A stretch of 64,000 nucleotides of DNA from Wyeomyia smithii (lineage: Eukaryota > Arthropoda > Insecta > Diptera > Culicidae), in the NCBI RefSeq assembly GCF_029784165.1, contig NC_073694.1, positions 166,126,118-166,190,117 on the forward strand. The letters run 5' to 3'. Below the pieces are notes generated by a model. It did no database searches. It worked only from the letters and a program-made list of their open reading frames with translations, and was not told where the DNA came from. Both the position numbers and the translations under genes were made by a program. Of the stretch, positions 24,351-35,669 are shown piece by piece (positions within the stretch are counted from its first letter, which is position 1; each line of letters begins with the position of its first letter).

Positions 24351-25046
24351 CCGAAACTGTCGGATTAAGAAACAAAAAATCGTTTTTGCTTCTATACACG
24401 GACTGATTAAGCCGATAAATCTACAAAATTTTTTCCTCATGTAATTTTCTTTTTTGAGCTCCACTTTGATATACACGTGGGGTTTTGTGGTCATCGCACA
24501 ATTTGAACAAATGTAATAATAAATTTCGTGCTTGCTTACTGTTTACAGCCAGATCTGACTGTCGATTGATTTAAACCAGAGGAGCCAGATGTTTTTGAAA
24601 GATATCTGCAACTGCTCGAAATCCGAAAATTTTTTCTTGATATCTAAAAAAACCTACCGCAATTTGAAAAAATTGCGATCCACAGGCAAAAATTTTTGCA
24701 ATGTACATTTGGTATCCCTAATTCGCACAAGTAAGCTTATTTTTATTTGGAATCAACAGCAATACATTAAAAAAACTTTCTTTCTCTGCTTTACCTTCCA
24801 TGCGCGCTGGTTCGATGTTCGATGCGCGCGCTGGTTCGATGTTCGATGTTGTTGTTCGCTGGTATGTTAATGTGTGTCATTCCAAGAAAATCGATGGTGA
24901 ACTTTTATGGATGTAGTTGTGATATTGGCGCTCTCGAAAAAATAACACTGAAGGATAGATTCAGATTGGAAAGGTCTGTTCAAATTTTCTTGCTGTAAAT
25001 TGAACTTTTGATTGAATCTCATTTTTGATAGCGAAAAGAACTTTTT
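24351..25046. other. hAT interior remnant, no gene seen
   Basis: AT-rich sequence without a convincing frame. It contains a 22-bp direct repeat (gcgcgctggttcgatg type) twice at about 24802-24845. The right hAT terminus begins just after. Confidence 0.4.
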
Positions 25047-25179
25047 CTCGTTTTGTGGGGGCCCCAAAAATGTGGGCCTTTTGGACCTCCCCTTAAATCC
25101 GGCTCTGGTTAGGATTTTAATCAGGATTCACTTTGATAAGTGATATGACCATAATTTGATTGAATTAATGAAACAATAT

Positions 25180-25860
25180 AGATATGATCATGAACATATG
25201 ATGTGTGATTAATAAAAATGAAATATAACATACAATAAGAAGTCCAGTCCAGACAATAAGGCGGCCAGTCGAGATCTTCTTTACATGCCCTAATTGTAAG
25301 AAGATCTCGACTGGCCGCCTTTCATAGCTGTAATATTCAAATTTTTAACGCAGAAAACGAACACAGATAATGAAAATAGTTTCGAAAAACATATGGAAAG
25401 TGCCCGTTATGTTGTGCTAAAATAAAATAGATGGACTAATATTAGACTAATTTACGACATATCAATAGTTGTAATTGTGCTGCTTTCGGCGGCTGAAAAC
25501 ATTAATTGAAATAAATAATTACAACAACATTTACCGTATACAGACATCCATTCAACATAGATATGACGATGTTTATATAATGTGAGATTAATAAAAATGA
25601 ATTATAGAATACAACAAGAAGTATTAAGGAATGTGAAAAAAATCTCGGTCGACTGCTTTCCATAGCTGAAATTGTCAAATTTTTAACGTAGAAAACTCAA
25701 ACAATACGGATTTAAATAACCCATGGAAAGTATCCGTTTTATTTTGCTACCAAAAAACTATTGAACTTTTTTTAGACTTATATGTTGTTTGTGCTCTTTT
25801 CTGCTGCTGGCAATATGAATTGAAATGAGTTATTACAACAAAATTGCGGCGCTTGCACAG
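25180..25860 (+). repeat. Tandem dimer of a ~350-bp unit
   Basis: Two diverged head-to-tail units share the phrases 'gattaataaaaatga', 'catagctg', 'tcaaatttttaacg' and 'ttattacaacaa' in the same order. Unit 1 (to about 25540) has gained a 60-bp hairpin segment that unit 2 lacks. Confidence 0.75.
25258..25321. repeat. Near-perfect hairpin, 24-bp arms
   Basis: AAGGCGGCCAGTCGAGATCT and four more bases at 25258-25281 are repeated in inverted orientation up to 25321, with a loop of about 16 nt. In the second tandem unit only the right-arm-like sequence exists ('aaatctcggtcgactgc'), so the left arm looks like an added inverted copy. Confidence 0.85.
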
Positions 25861-26400
25861 ACGTGTCGCTTCTTTCTAAAACCATTCACCGCAAAAAGTC
25901 ATCCAAACATATCATCGACACGTGCACGCAAAAAGCGGAAAAATTGGAGCACCGAGATGTGACGATTCACAGGTTGAGCGAAACAGTAACGACCCAACAA
26001 GGCTCTAGACCATTCTACGAAACGTTTCAGAACTCAATTCATGCATAAAATTTTAACAGAAAACATGGAACAGCAAATACCGTGTATTCGTAAAATGGTC
26101 TATACACGTTTGCCAGTGTATGTACGGGAAATGTCTTCTATTTTCATAAGCAAACGCACAATTTATGATGAAGATGAAAAGAAAAACATCAGGAAAAAAT
26201 CCGATATTTAAATCCACAAACGCGAAATTTTCCTGCACTTTCAGTACGGCGTAAGATAGCGCTTCAAGTAATTTTTCACTGGGTATGAGCTCGAATGTCA
26301 ACACATAACAAAATCGAAACAATATTAATATTCGAGCGCCGAATGCAGCAACCACCTACACCAAACACACTTGTTTCAGCAAAAAAAAAAACTGATGAAA
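25861..26400. other. No gene recognised
   Basis: Frames of 61 codons (plus) and 100 codons (minus, 26053-26355) have no recognisable motif or supporting signals. I see nothing else definite. Confidence 0.4.
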
Positions 26401-26692
26401 AAACACTTGAAATGTAAACTTTTGCTTAACCGAGAAATCACACGTGCTGACGATAGCCGTGCTGCCACAGCTTTTCCATAACCTACGTAGAAGCGACGTC
26501 AAACTGACGCACTTCTTACCAAACTTGGGGTACAAAAATTCACAGGAATGGCTAAACAACTATGATCTTTCCAGGGAAACTATTTTGGCCTTCAGGGCAG
26601 CATTTTTTTCGATTTTGTCGACCAGTGTTATACAACAAAGTTGAAATAATTTTCATTTGATTATACAATGTTTTAATTTTTTTTTTATTTAC

Positions 26693-26870
26693 GCACTTCT
26701 GACTTGGCTAGGAGCATACAAATTCACAGGAATGATTAGAGAACTATAATCTTTTTTTTTCCTGTTTGAGCTCATGGGAAATTTTTACTCTAGAGCTGAA
26801 GAAAACAGGAAGATTATAGTTTCTTAACCGTTCCTGAAAATAGTGGTGCTCCTAGCCAAGTCGGAAGTGC
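26693..26870. mobile_element. Foldback MITE with ~75-bp arms
   Basis: The left arm begins gcacttctgacttggctagg and the right arm is its complement, ending at 26870. Internal parts also pair ('gaactataatctttt' with 'aagattatagtttc'). Diverged single arms of the same family lie at about 26503-26570 and 26960-27030, giving a small local cluster. An RNA from here would fold into one long hairpin. Confidence 0.75.
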
Positions 26871-27049
26871 ATAAAGTCTTTGGAGACTTAAATGAAGTTT
26901 TCCCCATTTAAGAAACGTAGAAGTGACGAACCCGGCGAGCAATTCTTTTGCGGCCTTTCGACGCACTTTCGAGTTCGCTAGGGGCACCAAAATCAACAAA
27001 AATGGATAAACAGCTATAATGTTTCGTATTTTCCCAGTTTGAGCTCCTG

Positions 27050-27260
27050 TGTAGATTGTTTTTAAAATTATTTTAAAATTGTTCCAAAACAATTTTGATT
27101 TAAATTACATTAAAACGACTAAAAAGTGATTTCACAGTGCTTTTAAAATGATTCTAAAAGGATTCTAAAATGCTACCAAAATGGTTTCAAAGGAATTCTA
27201 AAATGACTGTTACATGAATGGCTCTTAAATGTTTATCAAAGGATTCTGACATTATACTTA
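27050..27260. repeat. Degenerate AATGATTCTAAA-type repeat
   Basis: Repeated 'aaaatgattctaaaa' phrases like those at 3140-3740, at low copy and strongly diverged. Confidence 0.6.
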
Positions 27261-27399
27261 AATGAGAATTAAGAGCCAGTTTTTGAGAGTCGCAACCGCT
27301 TTTCTGAGGGACGTTGTTCAGATGTTCTCCGATTAAACTGAAATTTTCAGCGTTTGTTGGTCTAGTCAAGGTAGGAAGTTTTGCAAAATTTCAATTTTT

Positions 27400-28320
27400 T
27401 TCATTGAGGTTAAGTGGGGTAAAACGGCCCTTGAAAATGATATGTCCAAAAACGTCCAAATACTGAAAAGTGCAATAACTCCTGTTAGACTTGATGAATT
27501 TTTCTAAAAATTTGCGGTATTATTCTACCATACAAGAATATCGCACGCTTAGCCTCGGGGCTAAAAGCGGTCTCGATCAACTAGATTAGTTGAGAGAATT
27601 CGTTATCGATATTGTTTTTGGCACATTTTGCATGTGTAGGATAAGTACAACGATACACCGTGCCCCAGTGCTGAGTCGAGAAAATTTCCAGCTCGAAAAG
27701 ATCCTCGACTCGATCGGGAATCGAACCCGATATCACAACCGTGTGGGAGAGCTAGCCGACAGACATCGCTAACCACAGAACCACGGGGACCACGGGTATT
27801 ATTCTACACTAAGAGTAATTCAAAACGCATGGTCACAACATATGGCAAAAAGGTAACATGACGGAAAAAATGCATTTTCTTTTAAAAATTGTCAATTTTC
27901 AATTTCTATTCTTCTCAAAATCGCTAGAAAAAATATCTGAATATAGCGGTTTGTAGAGCAAGTTAAGAGCTTTAATGTCATGTATAAGCCAAGTGTGCCA
28001 AATGGGGTAAAACGGCCCTAGAAGGTTTTTTTCAAAAAACCGTCAAAATCACTGAACTCACTATACTTCCTGCTAGACCTAATAGATTTTGCTGAAAATT
28101 TTTACCTTACCAGAACTAGCTACTTTACCAGAAAATACGCCGTTTGGGATAAAACGTTCCTTGAAGAATTTTTTTTTCGAAAAATTTCGTCGAAATCATC
28201 AAAACTGCAAGAACTCGGGTTAGACTTGATAGATTTACTTTAAATTTAGATTATTACTCTAGTTAAATACGAACTTAAGGGCAAGATGACAAAAGTGACA
28301 ATTAGATTACATTAGACATG
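27400..28320. repeat. Diverged tandem repeat carrying a 'tggggtaaaacggccc' phrase, interrupted by a SINE
   Basis: The phrase occurs at about 27413 and 28003 and in altered form near 28142, each followed by 'aaaaac/tcgtc..aa' and a 'gttagacttgat' block (27484, 28072, 28222). The SINE at 27529-27794 sits within the first unit. Confidence 0.6.
27529..27794 (-). mobile_element. tRNA-derived SINE with 13-bp TSD
   Basis: Read on the minus strand, the 5' end is GGTCCCCGTGG, followed by an A-box-like TGGTTCTGTGG and a perfect B box GGTTCGATTCC, then a non-tRNA body of about 180 bp. The TSD is ggtattattctac at 27516-27528 and 27795-27807. It is similar in design to the Feilai-type SINEs of Aedes mosquitoes (family assignment from general knowledge, not checked). 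Confidence 0.85.
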
Positions 28321-28985
28321 ACGAAAAAAAAAATATTTCTCTTGGAAAATACTTGGCGATTTTCGGGGTGCTATTTTCTCTACAGTAAAGGTCCAGAACC
28401 CGAAGTTATCATTTTATAAGCAACTAAAGAGCTTTCATTTGATATAAAATCCAGATGCATCATTTGGAAACTGACTAAAAAGAACTAAAGTTTTTCTTGA
28501 GATTTGCACTATGTTCAAGAAAAGTACTCAATGATACTAAAATGATTCTAAGCCAACTGGAAAATGTTTTTAAGATTCCGAAATTGAATAAATAATTCCA
28601 AAGAAGTTCAATATTTTTTCATAATATATGTTTTATTAATCTAAAAGTTTAAACATGTTTGATTAACGATTTGAGACTTCAAAACCTGAAAAAATTACGG
28701 AAAAGCAGTATAAGCCCGACAAAAGGGAAGAAGCAGCGAAACCGGTTCTTAAAATAATGATAGATAAAATAGCGAAAAGATTATTTCCGTCCCAAGCAGT
28801 GCGAAAGACATTTCAAGATACTTTCGTCTCATTATGGAGGGAGAGAGGCAGCGCTGCAGGCCGTTGATGTTTGGTGCTGGTTGTCGATTTGGATTTATAT
28901 TTGAACACTCTCTTCTTCTCGTCTGTAAGCGTTTAATTTATTGATCGTTTTTGCCGAGGCAAGTTTTTATCGCTCTCCGACCGAC
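28321..28985. other. No gene recognised; decayed repeat
   Basis: AT-rich with 'atgattctaag' phrases. At 28710-28750 the sequence 'gacaaaagggaagaagcagcgaaaccgg' type resembles a PLE 3' end in style only. Confidence 0.35.
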
Positions 28986-29163
28986 CAGCGTTTCTCAACC
29001 TTTTTTTGTCCACGTACCCCTGGCGATATTTCCCAAACCAATTGTACCCCCTGGTTTTGAATTTTCTCGCAGAGTGGGAGAGAGAACTGGTAGATTATGT
29101 TGCGGTAGTCTAGTTTAGGTTTCAAATTAAAGAGGTACATGTACCGCAGGTTGAGAACCACTG
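28986..29163. mobile_element. hAT-type MITE (CAGYGKTTCTCAACCT ends)
   Basis: The left end CAGCGTTTCTCAACCT and right end AGGTTGAGAACCACTG are inverted copies of a terminus widespread in hAT elements. The adjoining 'gtacccc' and 'ggtacatgtac' are typical subterminal sequences. I found no matching 8-bp TSD. Confidence 0.75.
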
Positions 29164-29496
29164 TTTTAAACAACAAAAGTGTTTATTTTTGATAGAATCG
29201 TGATTTTAAGTAAAATTGTTTCTTATTTTATAGCTGTAATTGTCTTGAATATTTCATGGACGGCAATTGTACAAAAGAGATCCTTCGTTTGAAGTTTAGT
29301 TTAGTTTAATCAATCAAAGGCATAATTGTGCCTCATAGATATTCACATCATTATCAATTGACTGGGTGATTTAGAAGTTGTTAGATATTTTCTTTTACTG
29401 GAGATCTGGAAACCTCATATTCGCTTCAACTGATAATATGATTGTTCTCAAAAGGACGGTTGGTTTTGTTTTCTACAAAGCTGTGAATTATTCCGA

Positions 29497-29800
29497 TTAT
29501 GCCTTCTTCCCCGTTTACATCGGGAGCAGTATAATTAGGGTATTTGGCAGAACACCTCTTTAGGAAATAGTGATGCCGGATAGAAGCTTGATCAATTCCT
29601 CGTAAATGTGAGTTGCCAACCGCAGATGGCGCGGGATGATTCTCGTTTCATAATTATCCTTAGTAGTATTCCCTGCCAATTTCAATACTTCCGTAGCAAA
29701 ACACACTATTGCAGCCGTCAGATCGATAGGTACTCCAGCACCAACGCGCATACTTTCCATTCAAAGAAAGGCAAGAACTCGATAGTAAACTTATTTTGGG
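29497..29800 (-). pseudogene. Histone H2A pseudogene
   Basis: Minus-strand translation from 29757 reads RVGAGVPIDLTAAIV, ATEVLKLAGN, ETRIIPRHLRLA, EELIKLLSGITIS, in the order of the H2A core (docking residues and the RIIPRHL signature). After an in-frame stop (S then stop in place of AQ), the tail continues as RGVLPN...ILLPM, stop, TGKKA and a stop at 29497-29499, matching the canonical H2A tail rather than H2A.V/Z. Upstream, a few bases are lost before RVGAG and the N-terminal third is barely recognisable. Two internal stops and the 5' lesion make it non-functional. No intron is visible, so it may be a retrocopy or a decayed member of a histone repeat. Confidence 0.9.
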
Positions 29801-32800
29801 TAGTTGTTATCACTGCCATCAAAATTTTGGTGAGTGTCAGAAAAATATAGTGACGTCTTCAATTATGATTTAAAGCATTTAAAAATGCTTTGGTATTTCT
29901 TACAACTAGGACAAATTCGTTTGATTTAGCATCATTTTGGATTGCCACTCAACGATGACACGGGATGATTCTAGTTCTCTTGTTATTATTCGCTTCGAGC
30001 ACACTGCAAGCAAGCAAACAAGGCATAACGATCATACACACACGCTATAGGCATACTCACAGCTATTAATAGTGGCCAAATGGCTGAAAGCAAACGCGAT
30101 ATATCCGGACACAATTACTAGTATGTCCGGACATGTTCAGCAATGCTGTGCGGTGTTATGGTCAGCCGGCTTACCGCCTTTGTGGAACGTTGCGATCGAA
30201 TGAGTTGCCTACTCAATTCGCTTGTATGCTTTAGCGTCGGAAAATGCTGGGGAAGAAGACCTTGTTCAGCTCTGATTGATGGAAGCATGCCTCTACATTT
30301 CCAGATATTACAGGAATACGCATCCCAAAATCACAATTTTCAGCATTTTGGTGGGCGCATAGCTCATTTTCCATTCGATTGCTGTAAGAATGTTTGAAAT
30401 CCGTTGGAAATTGACTGGAGTTTAAGTAATCGAAAGTGGACAACTTTCGTGACCCTCTCGATGCTATCAGTTTTCCAATTTGTGCCCTTTTATCTGTCAA
30501 TAACTTCATTGTGGCTTTGTAACTGTAGTTCAAACACGGTTGGAATAAGATGTTAAGTTTTTGAATATTTTAGAAATGATTCGCTAATATCTAGACACAA
30601 AATCGAAATGGATTCGATTCTGCTTTTCAAATATGATTCAAAATGATGAAAACGTGTTTGAAATTATTCTGGCTTCCTTCCACCATCTGGCAACACTAAA
30701 CGGTTTTGATTTTAGCAGCTTCATTGCCTTCCGAAGTATACGCGTTGGCAGACTGGGGAGAATGTTCGCTGCCAAAGGAAACAGTACACCACATGCCGTA
30801 GTTGCTTTGTTCTGTACTCACTCCCGGACTTTTTAAGCGCTGGTGCTGCCACCGGAGATAATGATGAAGACCGCCATCGAAAATGGCTCTGCGGCAACAA
30901 AATTTCACCTCATTGCGCCCCTAATCGAGCGCGGCAGCATGATATCGATAACCGAAATCCCACATCATCGGCCGATTCTGAGCCCGGCAGGAGTAGCATC
31001 CGCGTACCCACGGACAGACCGATTGAGGTTATGTCGAGATCGGAACCTAAGAAAAAAAAATCAGCAAAGTTGCAATCTTGGACGATAAAATTACATTATT
31101 AAATTTGTGATCGCGAGAAAATTGCTTCGCTTGTTTCGATCTCCGGTGATTCGATCGCTTAGAGCTGTGAGGCGGTTGGGGGACAAGGAGTGAAATTACT
31201 ATCATCGTTATCGGTTATGAATTGATTTGATCGCAAGCCGATGCGCCCGGTACGATAAGGAAATTGTTCACACGTCGGTCAACGATTCCGCCAATTGATG
31301 ATGTTCTTTAATTAGGGCCAATTTATGTGTGAGGAAACCAGAAAGTCCGTACAAGGAAAAAGCTATCCGCTGCTAGTTAATTTACGTTTAACAGTGTGCC
31401 AATTTTGTCGCCTGCCCGATGACGGTATCCGTGGTCGCAATCGCCAGAGGTCAGTTAATCGATCGGACAAATTTGCCGTGTAATTTCAGCCGTTCCGCGA
31501 TAGTGAGCGACGGAAGGGCGGCGCAAATTGTTCCCCTATTATCGGATCGCCACTTTAGGCTCTCGCGTAAATTGCATGGTTTTGGTTTAAAAACTCAATT
31601 TATACTCCGAGCCTCAGGATGACAGAGTTACAGGGTTACAAGAAGGTCACTTGTGGAATGGATGCTGGAGGGGAGGAAATCCGAGCGATTAGAGGCAATG
31701 AAATTTGATTACCGATGGGATCGATCCGATCGTGCTCTCGAGAATGCCGACTGATCACGAAGCGGAACGGGACGGTTTCAGGGCAGCACCTAATTTGAGC
31801 TTCGATTATTGGAATTATTACGCGCGATTTTCAAGATAATTGTGCAAGCGTCTTGTAATGCATAGTGAAAGGTCGGCCAAAAATTAAGCTAAAATGAGTC
31901 GATCAAGTGAGTAGTCGGTTGTAATTTTTGGGTGAATTTACCCGGGATAGTGTAATTCGACGTCGTTCTGATGATCAGTGGGTGAGATAATAAGTTAAAG
32001 TTCGAAAATACCCTTGTGATTTATACTTTTGTAGCTTGTTATTTCTACTTAGTTGCTGTGTTCATTATAAGATGTTTCTATTTCAAATTATGTTGTTCTT
32101 TTTTTTTGATTTGGGATTTCTATTTTTCAGAAAAGTTATCAATCACTGTTTTTCTATTTGACAGCATTTTATACTGCAAAAGTTCAATTTAATTTATCAT
32201 TTTTGTGTTACGCTTTATTTTTTACTGTTCTCTAGTTCTGCTGATGTATTCGAGCAATTTTCGTAAATTAATCTAAATCGACCATTTCCGATTGATCCAA
32301 CCTGTCCACAGGTGTTTGATGTTTATTATATTTCAAGATATAGTTGAAGAATTTTCGTTGCGCATAACAAATGTCGCTGAATAATTACTCAAATGTTAGT
32401 AAAACTCGATTGTTTGATTGAAATTGTGTCATCGAAATCGCAAAGTCGAAGATAATGGTATAGCGGATCTGGATTCTGGAAAAAATATTTATACTGATTA
32501 AAAACTTGCACTGATAAGAAATCTTCAATAGTCCTAAAAAGTGCAAGTCCTGAGGAGTTCAACGACCAACACTTTTAAAAACAAAAAAGTTGAGACTGTT
32601 CAAAGTTATAAGCATTGGAAAATTTCTGGAAGTTTTGGAAGAAAAATAGTTTATTAATTGTTTTCGTTAGTAACTGTTAGCATCGAATGCATTTTCTGTA
32701 TCTGATGCCTGCCTCTCTTTTCCTATACCTTTTAATTACTATTTTGATATTTGTATATTTGCTCATTAACTTTCAATTTATTCTTCTTTTCAATTCCTTT

Positions 32801-33245
32801 TCTCTCTATGTTTTAGATCAAATTATTTGTATTTCAATTTTTGATTAAAAGATTCATTTGTTTGATTTCAAATTCTCTCATTTTTTTTTAATCATTTCTC
32901 AGACATTAAAATTATTTCTTTGTTGTTTTTTTTATATTCATTGCTATTTTTCACTATTTCACACAAATTTTTCTCCAGACAATCGAATCACAAAAAAAGT
33001 TATTTAACTAAGCGACTAACGAACATAGAATAATTTTTTTTTTTGTTATTCTTCTTGTAAGATGCAGTGGCGTTCCTAGAAATTATTTCTGAGGACATGA
33101 ATGGTAATAAATACGCCGGAAGGGATAGCAAAGGTAAAATTTCGGAATGAAAAATGAAAACGAACATCAAAAAAATAAAATCCCGGTTAATTGTATCCTG
33201 GTTGATCAAATCTTCAGATAATCGAGTCCGAATTGTATTGGATTT
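29801..33245. other. Largely unique sequence without a recognised gene
   Basis: 30600-31900 is the most GC-balanced part of the centre of the window and lacks repeat signs; it may be host intergenic or intronic DNA. Frames of 60-100 codons occur on both strands (for example 30231-30533 minus) without known motifs. 32000-33000 is T-rich low complexity. Confidence 0.4.
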
Positions 33246-33258
33246 AAAAAGTCTAACC

Positions 33259-33290
33259 TTATTTGTGCCGTGTCAAATAAATATGTGAAA
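33259..33290 (+). mobile_element. Extremely 5'-truncated LINE/SINE tail (~32 bp) with TSD
   Basis: Only 'ttatttgtgccgtgtcaaa' plus 'taaatatgtg' and As remain, flanked by aaaagtctaacc on both sides (ending at 33258 and 33302). It has the same tail as the insert at 17778-17904, so it is a minimal target-primed insertion. Confidence 0.8.
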
Positions 33291-33329
33291 AAAAGTCTAA
33301 CCAAATATCCTAGATCAAAAGTAAAAAAC

Positions 33330-33801
33330 CAAACAGTAGGAGTCAAAATTAGAAATTAAAAGCATCATCAAGAAAATCAGAAATAGAATATTCAAATTCA
33401 AACGTCAAAAGTCAGGAGTAAAAAGTCAGAAGTAAAGAGTCAGAAGTGAAAATTTGGAAGTAAAACGTTAAAAGTAGAACGTCTGAAGCACAGAATCAGT
33501 AATAAAATTCAGAGGTAAAATTGAAAAACATAAAGTGGGTTCGGGTCCTACCTGCTGGATTATGATTTTCGAAAATTTTTAATCATCTTTTTCCCCAGTT
33601 GTACAACTTTTTATCGTCAACGTCATTTACTGCTCGAAATAGAAAAAAAGGTAGAAGTAAAAAGTCATTAGAAAAAATTATAAGTAAACAGTCGGAAATA
33701 GAAAATCAGAAGTTAGTCACAAGTACAAAGCTGGAAAAAATTAGAAGAAAAAAAATGGATATAAAAGACCAGAAGTAAAAAGTCAGAAATAAAAATTCTT
33801 A
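33330..33801. repeat. Heptamer satellite, left part (degenerate AAAAAGT/CAGAAGT)
   Basis: Runs of 'aaaagtcagaagt' and variants, broken by about 120 bp of other sequence at 33535-33655. It is cut at 33801 by the PLE 2 insertion and continues beyond 50041. Confidence 0.85.
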
Positions 33802-34674
33802 TTCGAGGTCTATTTCGACTGTAACGATTTCAAATTTATGGTGTTTCGGCTTGCAGTCTTCTCTTAAAAGATCAAAACAGAAGTTTGTCTACTGTCCTAC
33901 GTTTCGGCTGAGTGTATTTAGCCTTCTTCCGGGAATTACTGTATAAAACATTTTAACAATTTAGTGTGAGGAGTGTATAGGCGTTGCGTGTACTTACTAG
34001 GTTTCTGTCTATCGTCATTAACTGTAATATTTCTACGTGTAAGCGTCCTGTTATGTACATCAAAGGTGTTTGATTGTTCTATGTGCTTTTGAAAAATAAA
34101 CTTTTTTGTATGGTTTTTAAAGTTCACTATACTTTACTGCTTCGGCGTGTTGTCACTACTCTTGTGGGTATTACTGTAATCTAGTTGATGCTGTTTACTA
34201 TCTGTTGCTGTTTGTTTCTGTGTTTGTCTATTGCATGCAAGATGCCAGCGAATGTAGCATTTAGTCCGTCTACGTCGGTGCGTTTGTTGACTGTGGATGT
34301 GTCGTTGTAGATCCATACCATCTCGAGCAAGCTCAGAGATGATTTCCTGTGTGTGAAGTCCAATATTTTGGTTTCGGTAAGGTTAAACCGATGACGCTCG
34401 TCGATACAATGGGAGATGAGTGCTGTTTTCTCTCTGAGAGAACGTATTGCGGGGTCGGTGTATGGAAGTCCTGAGTTCAACAGCTGATCGAGTTTGTTTA
34501 TGTTGCTCTGGTGGTTGGAGAGTCTGCTCTTAAGCAGATTGCTGGTCATGCCTATGTAACTTTTGTCACAGTTGCTGCAGGGTATTTTATATATGACATT
34601 ATGTTTAAGTAATGCGGGAACGGGGTCTTTGATCTGGGTGAAAAATTTGCTCACGGTGTGTGTACATCGCGTTG
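33802..34674 (-). mobile_element. Penelope-like element 2, minus-strand partner (GIY-YIG and 3' region)
   Basis: The minus-strand frame 34181-34654 encodes a complete GIY-YIG endonuclease module: VIYKIPCSNCDKSYIGMT, LLKSRLSNHQ, TDPAIRSLREKTALISH, and a C-terminus NKRTDVDGLNATFAG ending in VNSIN and a stop. 33832-34180 is the 3' non-coding region. It is 5'-truncated and abuts the plus-strand partner head to head at about 34674. The outer end is marked by aaaaattctta at 33791-33801, repeated at 50030-50040. Confidence 0.88.
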
Positions 34675-35381
34675 AAGATAAGAAAAACGAAATACTGACA
34701 GCTTTTAATTCATATCATAGCAACATTCAATTCACCATAGAAGAGGAACAGAACGGACGACTAGCATATCTGGATATGACACTCATACGACAAACTGATA
34801 ACTCAATACGCACTGAATATTATACGAAAACTATTGCCTCCGGACGACTATTGAACTACCGATCCATCCACCCACTGTCGCTAAAAATTAATATAGCTTC
34901 CAATTTCATATCACGAGTAAACGATCTATCCACCAACTTAACTGATACTCAGAAGAGAAACATTATAGTTCAACAGCTTAAATTAAATGACTATCCTCTC
35001 AGTTTAATCAATCGATGCTGGAATCGAATGAAAACCGCTAAGAACATCCAAACCACCCACAATACACCCGCAGCAGAAAGAATATATCGGTCGATACCGT
35101 ATATACCGATGTTAACGCCCCATATAGTTAGGATATTGAAACAGCAGTACCCAGAAGTTTGTGTATCAACGCGATGTACACACACCGTGAGCAAATTTTT
35201 CACCCAGATCAAAGACCCCGTTCCCGCATTACTTAAACATAATGTCATATATAAAATACCCTGCAGCAACTGTGACAAAAGTTACATAGGCATGACCAGC
35301 AATCTGCTTAAGAGCAGACTCTCCAACCACCAGAGCAACATAAACAAACTCGATCAGCTGTTGAACTCAGGACTTCCATAC
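34675..35381 (+). mobile_element. Penelope-like element 2, plus-strand partner, part A
   Basis: Encodes the C-terminal part of the PLE reverse transcriptase and thumb (IQFTIEEE, LAYLDMTLIR, EYYTKTIASGRLLNYRSIHP), the linker (SIPYIPMLTP) and the first half of GIY-YIG (VIYKIPCSNCDKSYIGMT) up to NSGLPY. It is 5'-truncated: the catalytic YxDD region is absent. The frame is broken at 35381 by the 14-kb TIR segment and resumes at 49402 with TDPAIRSLREK, exactly as in the uninterrupted minus partner. Confidence 0.9.
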
Positions 35382-35554
35382 CCCAGTAAGAATTGTCGGG
35401 CCGATGTCGGACCAATTCGCGTCCGATTCTCCGATAGATCGGTCCGACAACGGGTGGACATTTCGCTCAACATCGGTCCGATATCGTGCTCAAATGCAAC
35501 AAAAATGTCGGACCAGGGTTCATTCGCTCCTAGGGGTTCATTCGTCTTCGTGCG

Positions 35555-35660
35555 TCGCGGGCGAGAGGGAAGTTTAGTTGTGTTTGTTTTGAAGCAAGTC
35601 CGGTGCGGCTGGCATGCGGACTTGGTCAAAACAAACACAACCAAACTTCTCCTGCCGCAA
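35555..35660. repeat. Long imperfect hairpin
   Basis: AAGTTTAGTTGTGTTTGTTT and the next 14 bases (35570-35603) pair with the complement ending at 35648. Weaker pairing extends outward through 'gcgggcgagaggg'/'ctcctgccgc'. The loop is about 12 nt. It sits between the left TIR end and the first satellite unit. Confidence 0.8.
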
Positions 35661-35669
35661 AGAGATCAC

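Larger units (their letters stand above)
16614..25107. mobile_element. Probable hAT element opened up by nested insertions
   Basis: The left end CAGAGCCGGATT (16614) and the right end AATCCGGCTCTG (to 25107) are exact inverted 12-mers, and both have a subterminal 'gggggcccc' block. The flanking octamers ggtaggag (16606-16613) and gttaggat (25108-25115) match at 6 of 8 positions, as a decayed hAT TSD might. The interior holds a LINE tail, a GATATC-rich MITE and a whole nested PLE. Without these the element would be about 2.7 kb. I see no hAT transposase frame; the 108-codon frame at 17250-17576 is unrecognised. The two ends could be unrelated copies. Confidence 0.5.
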
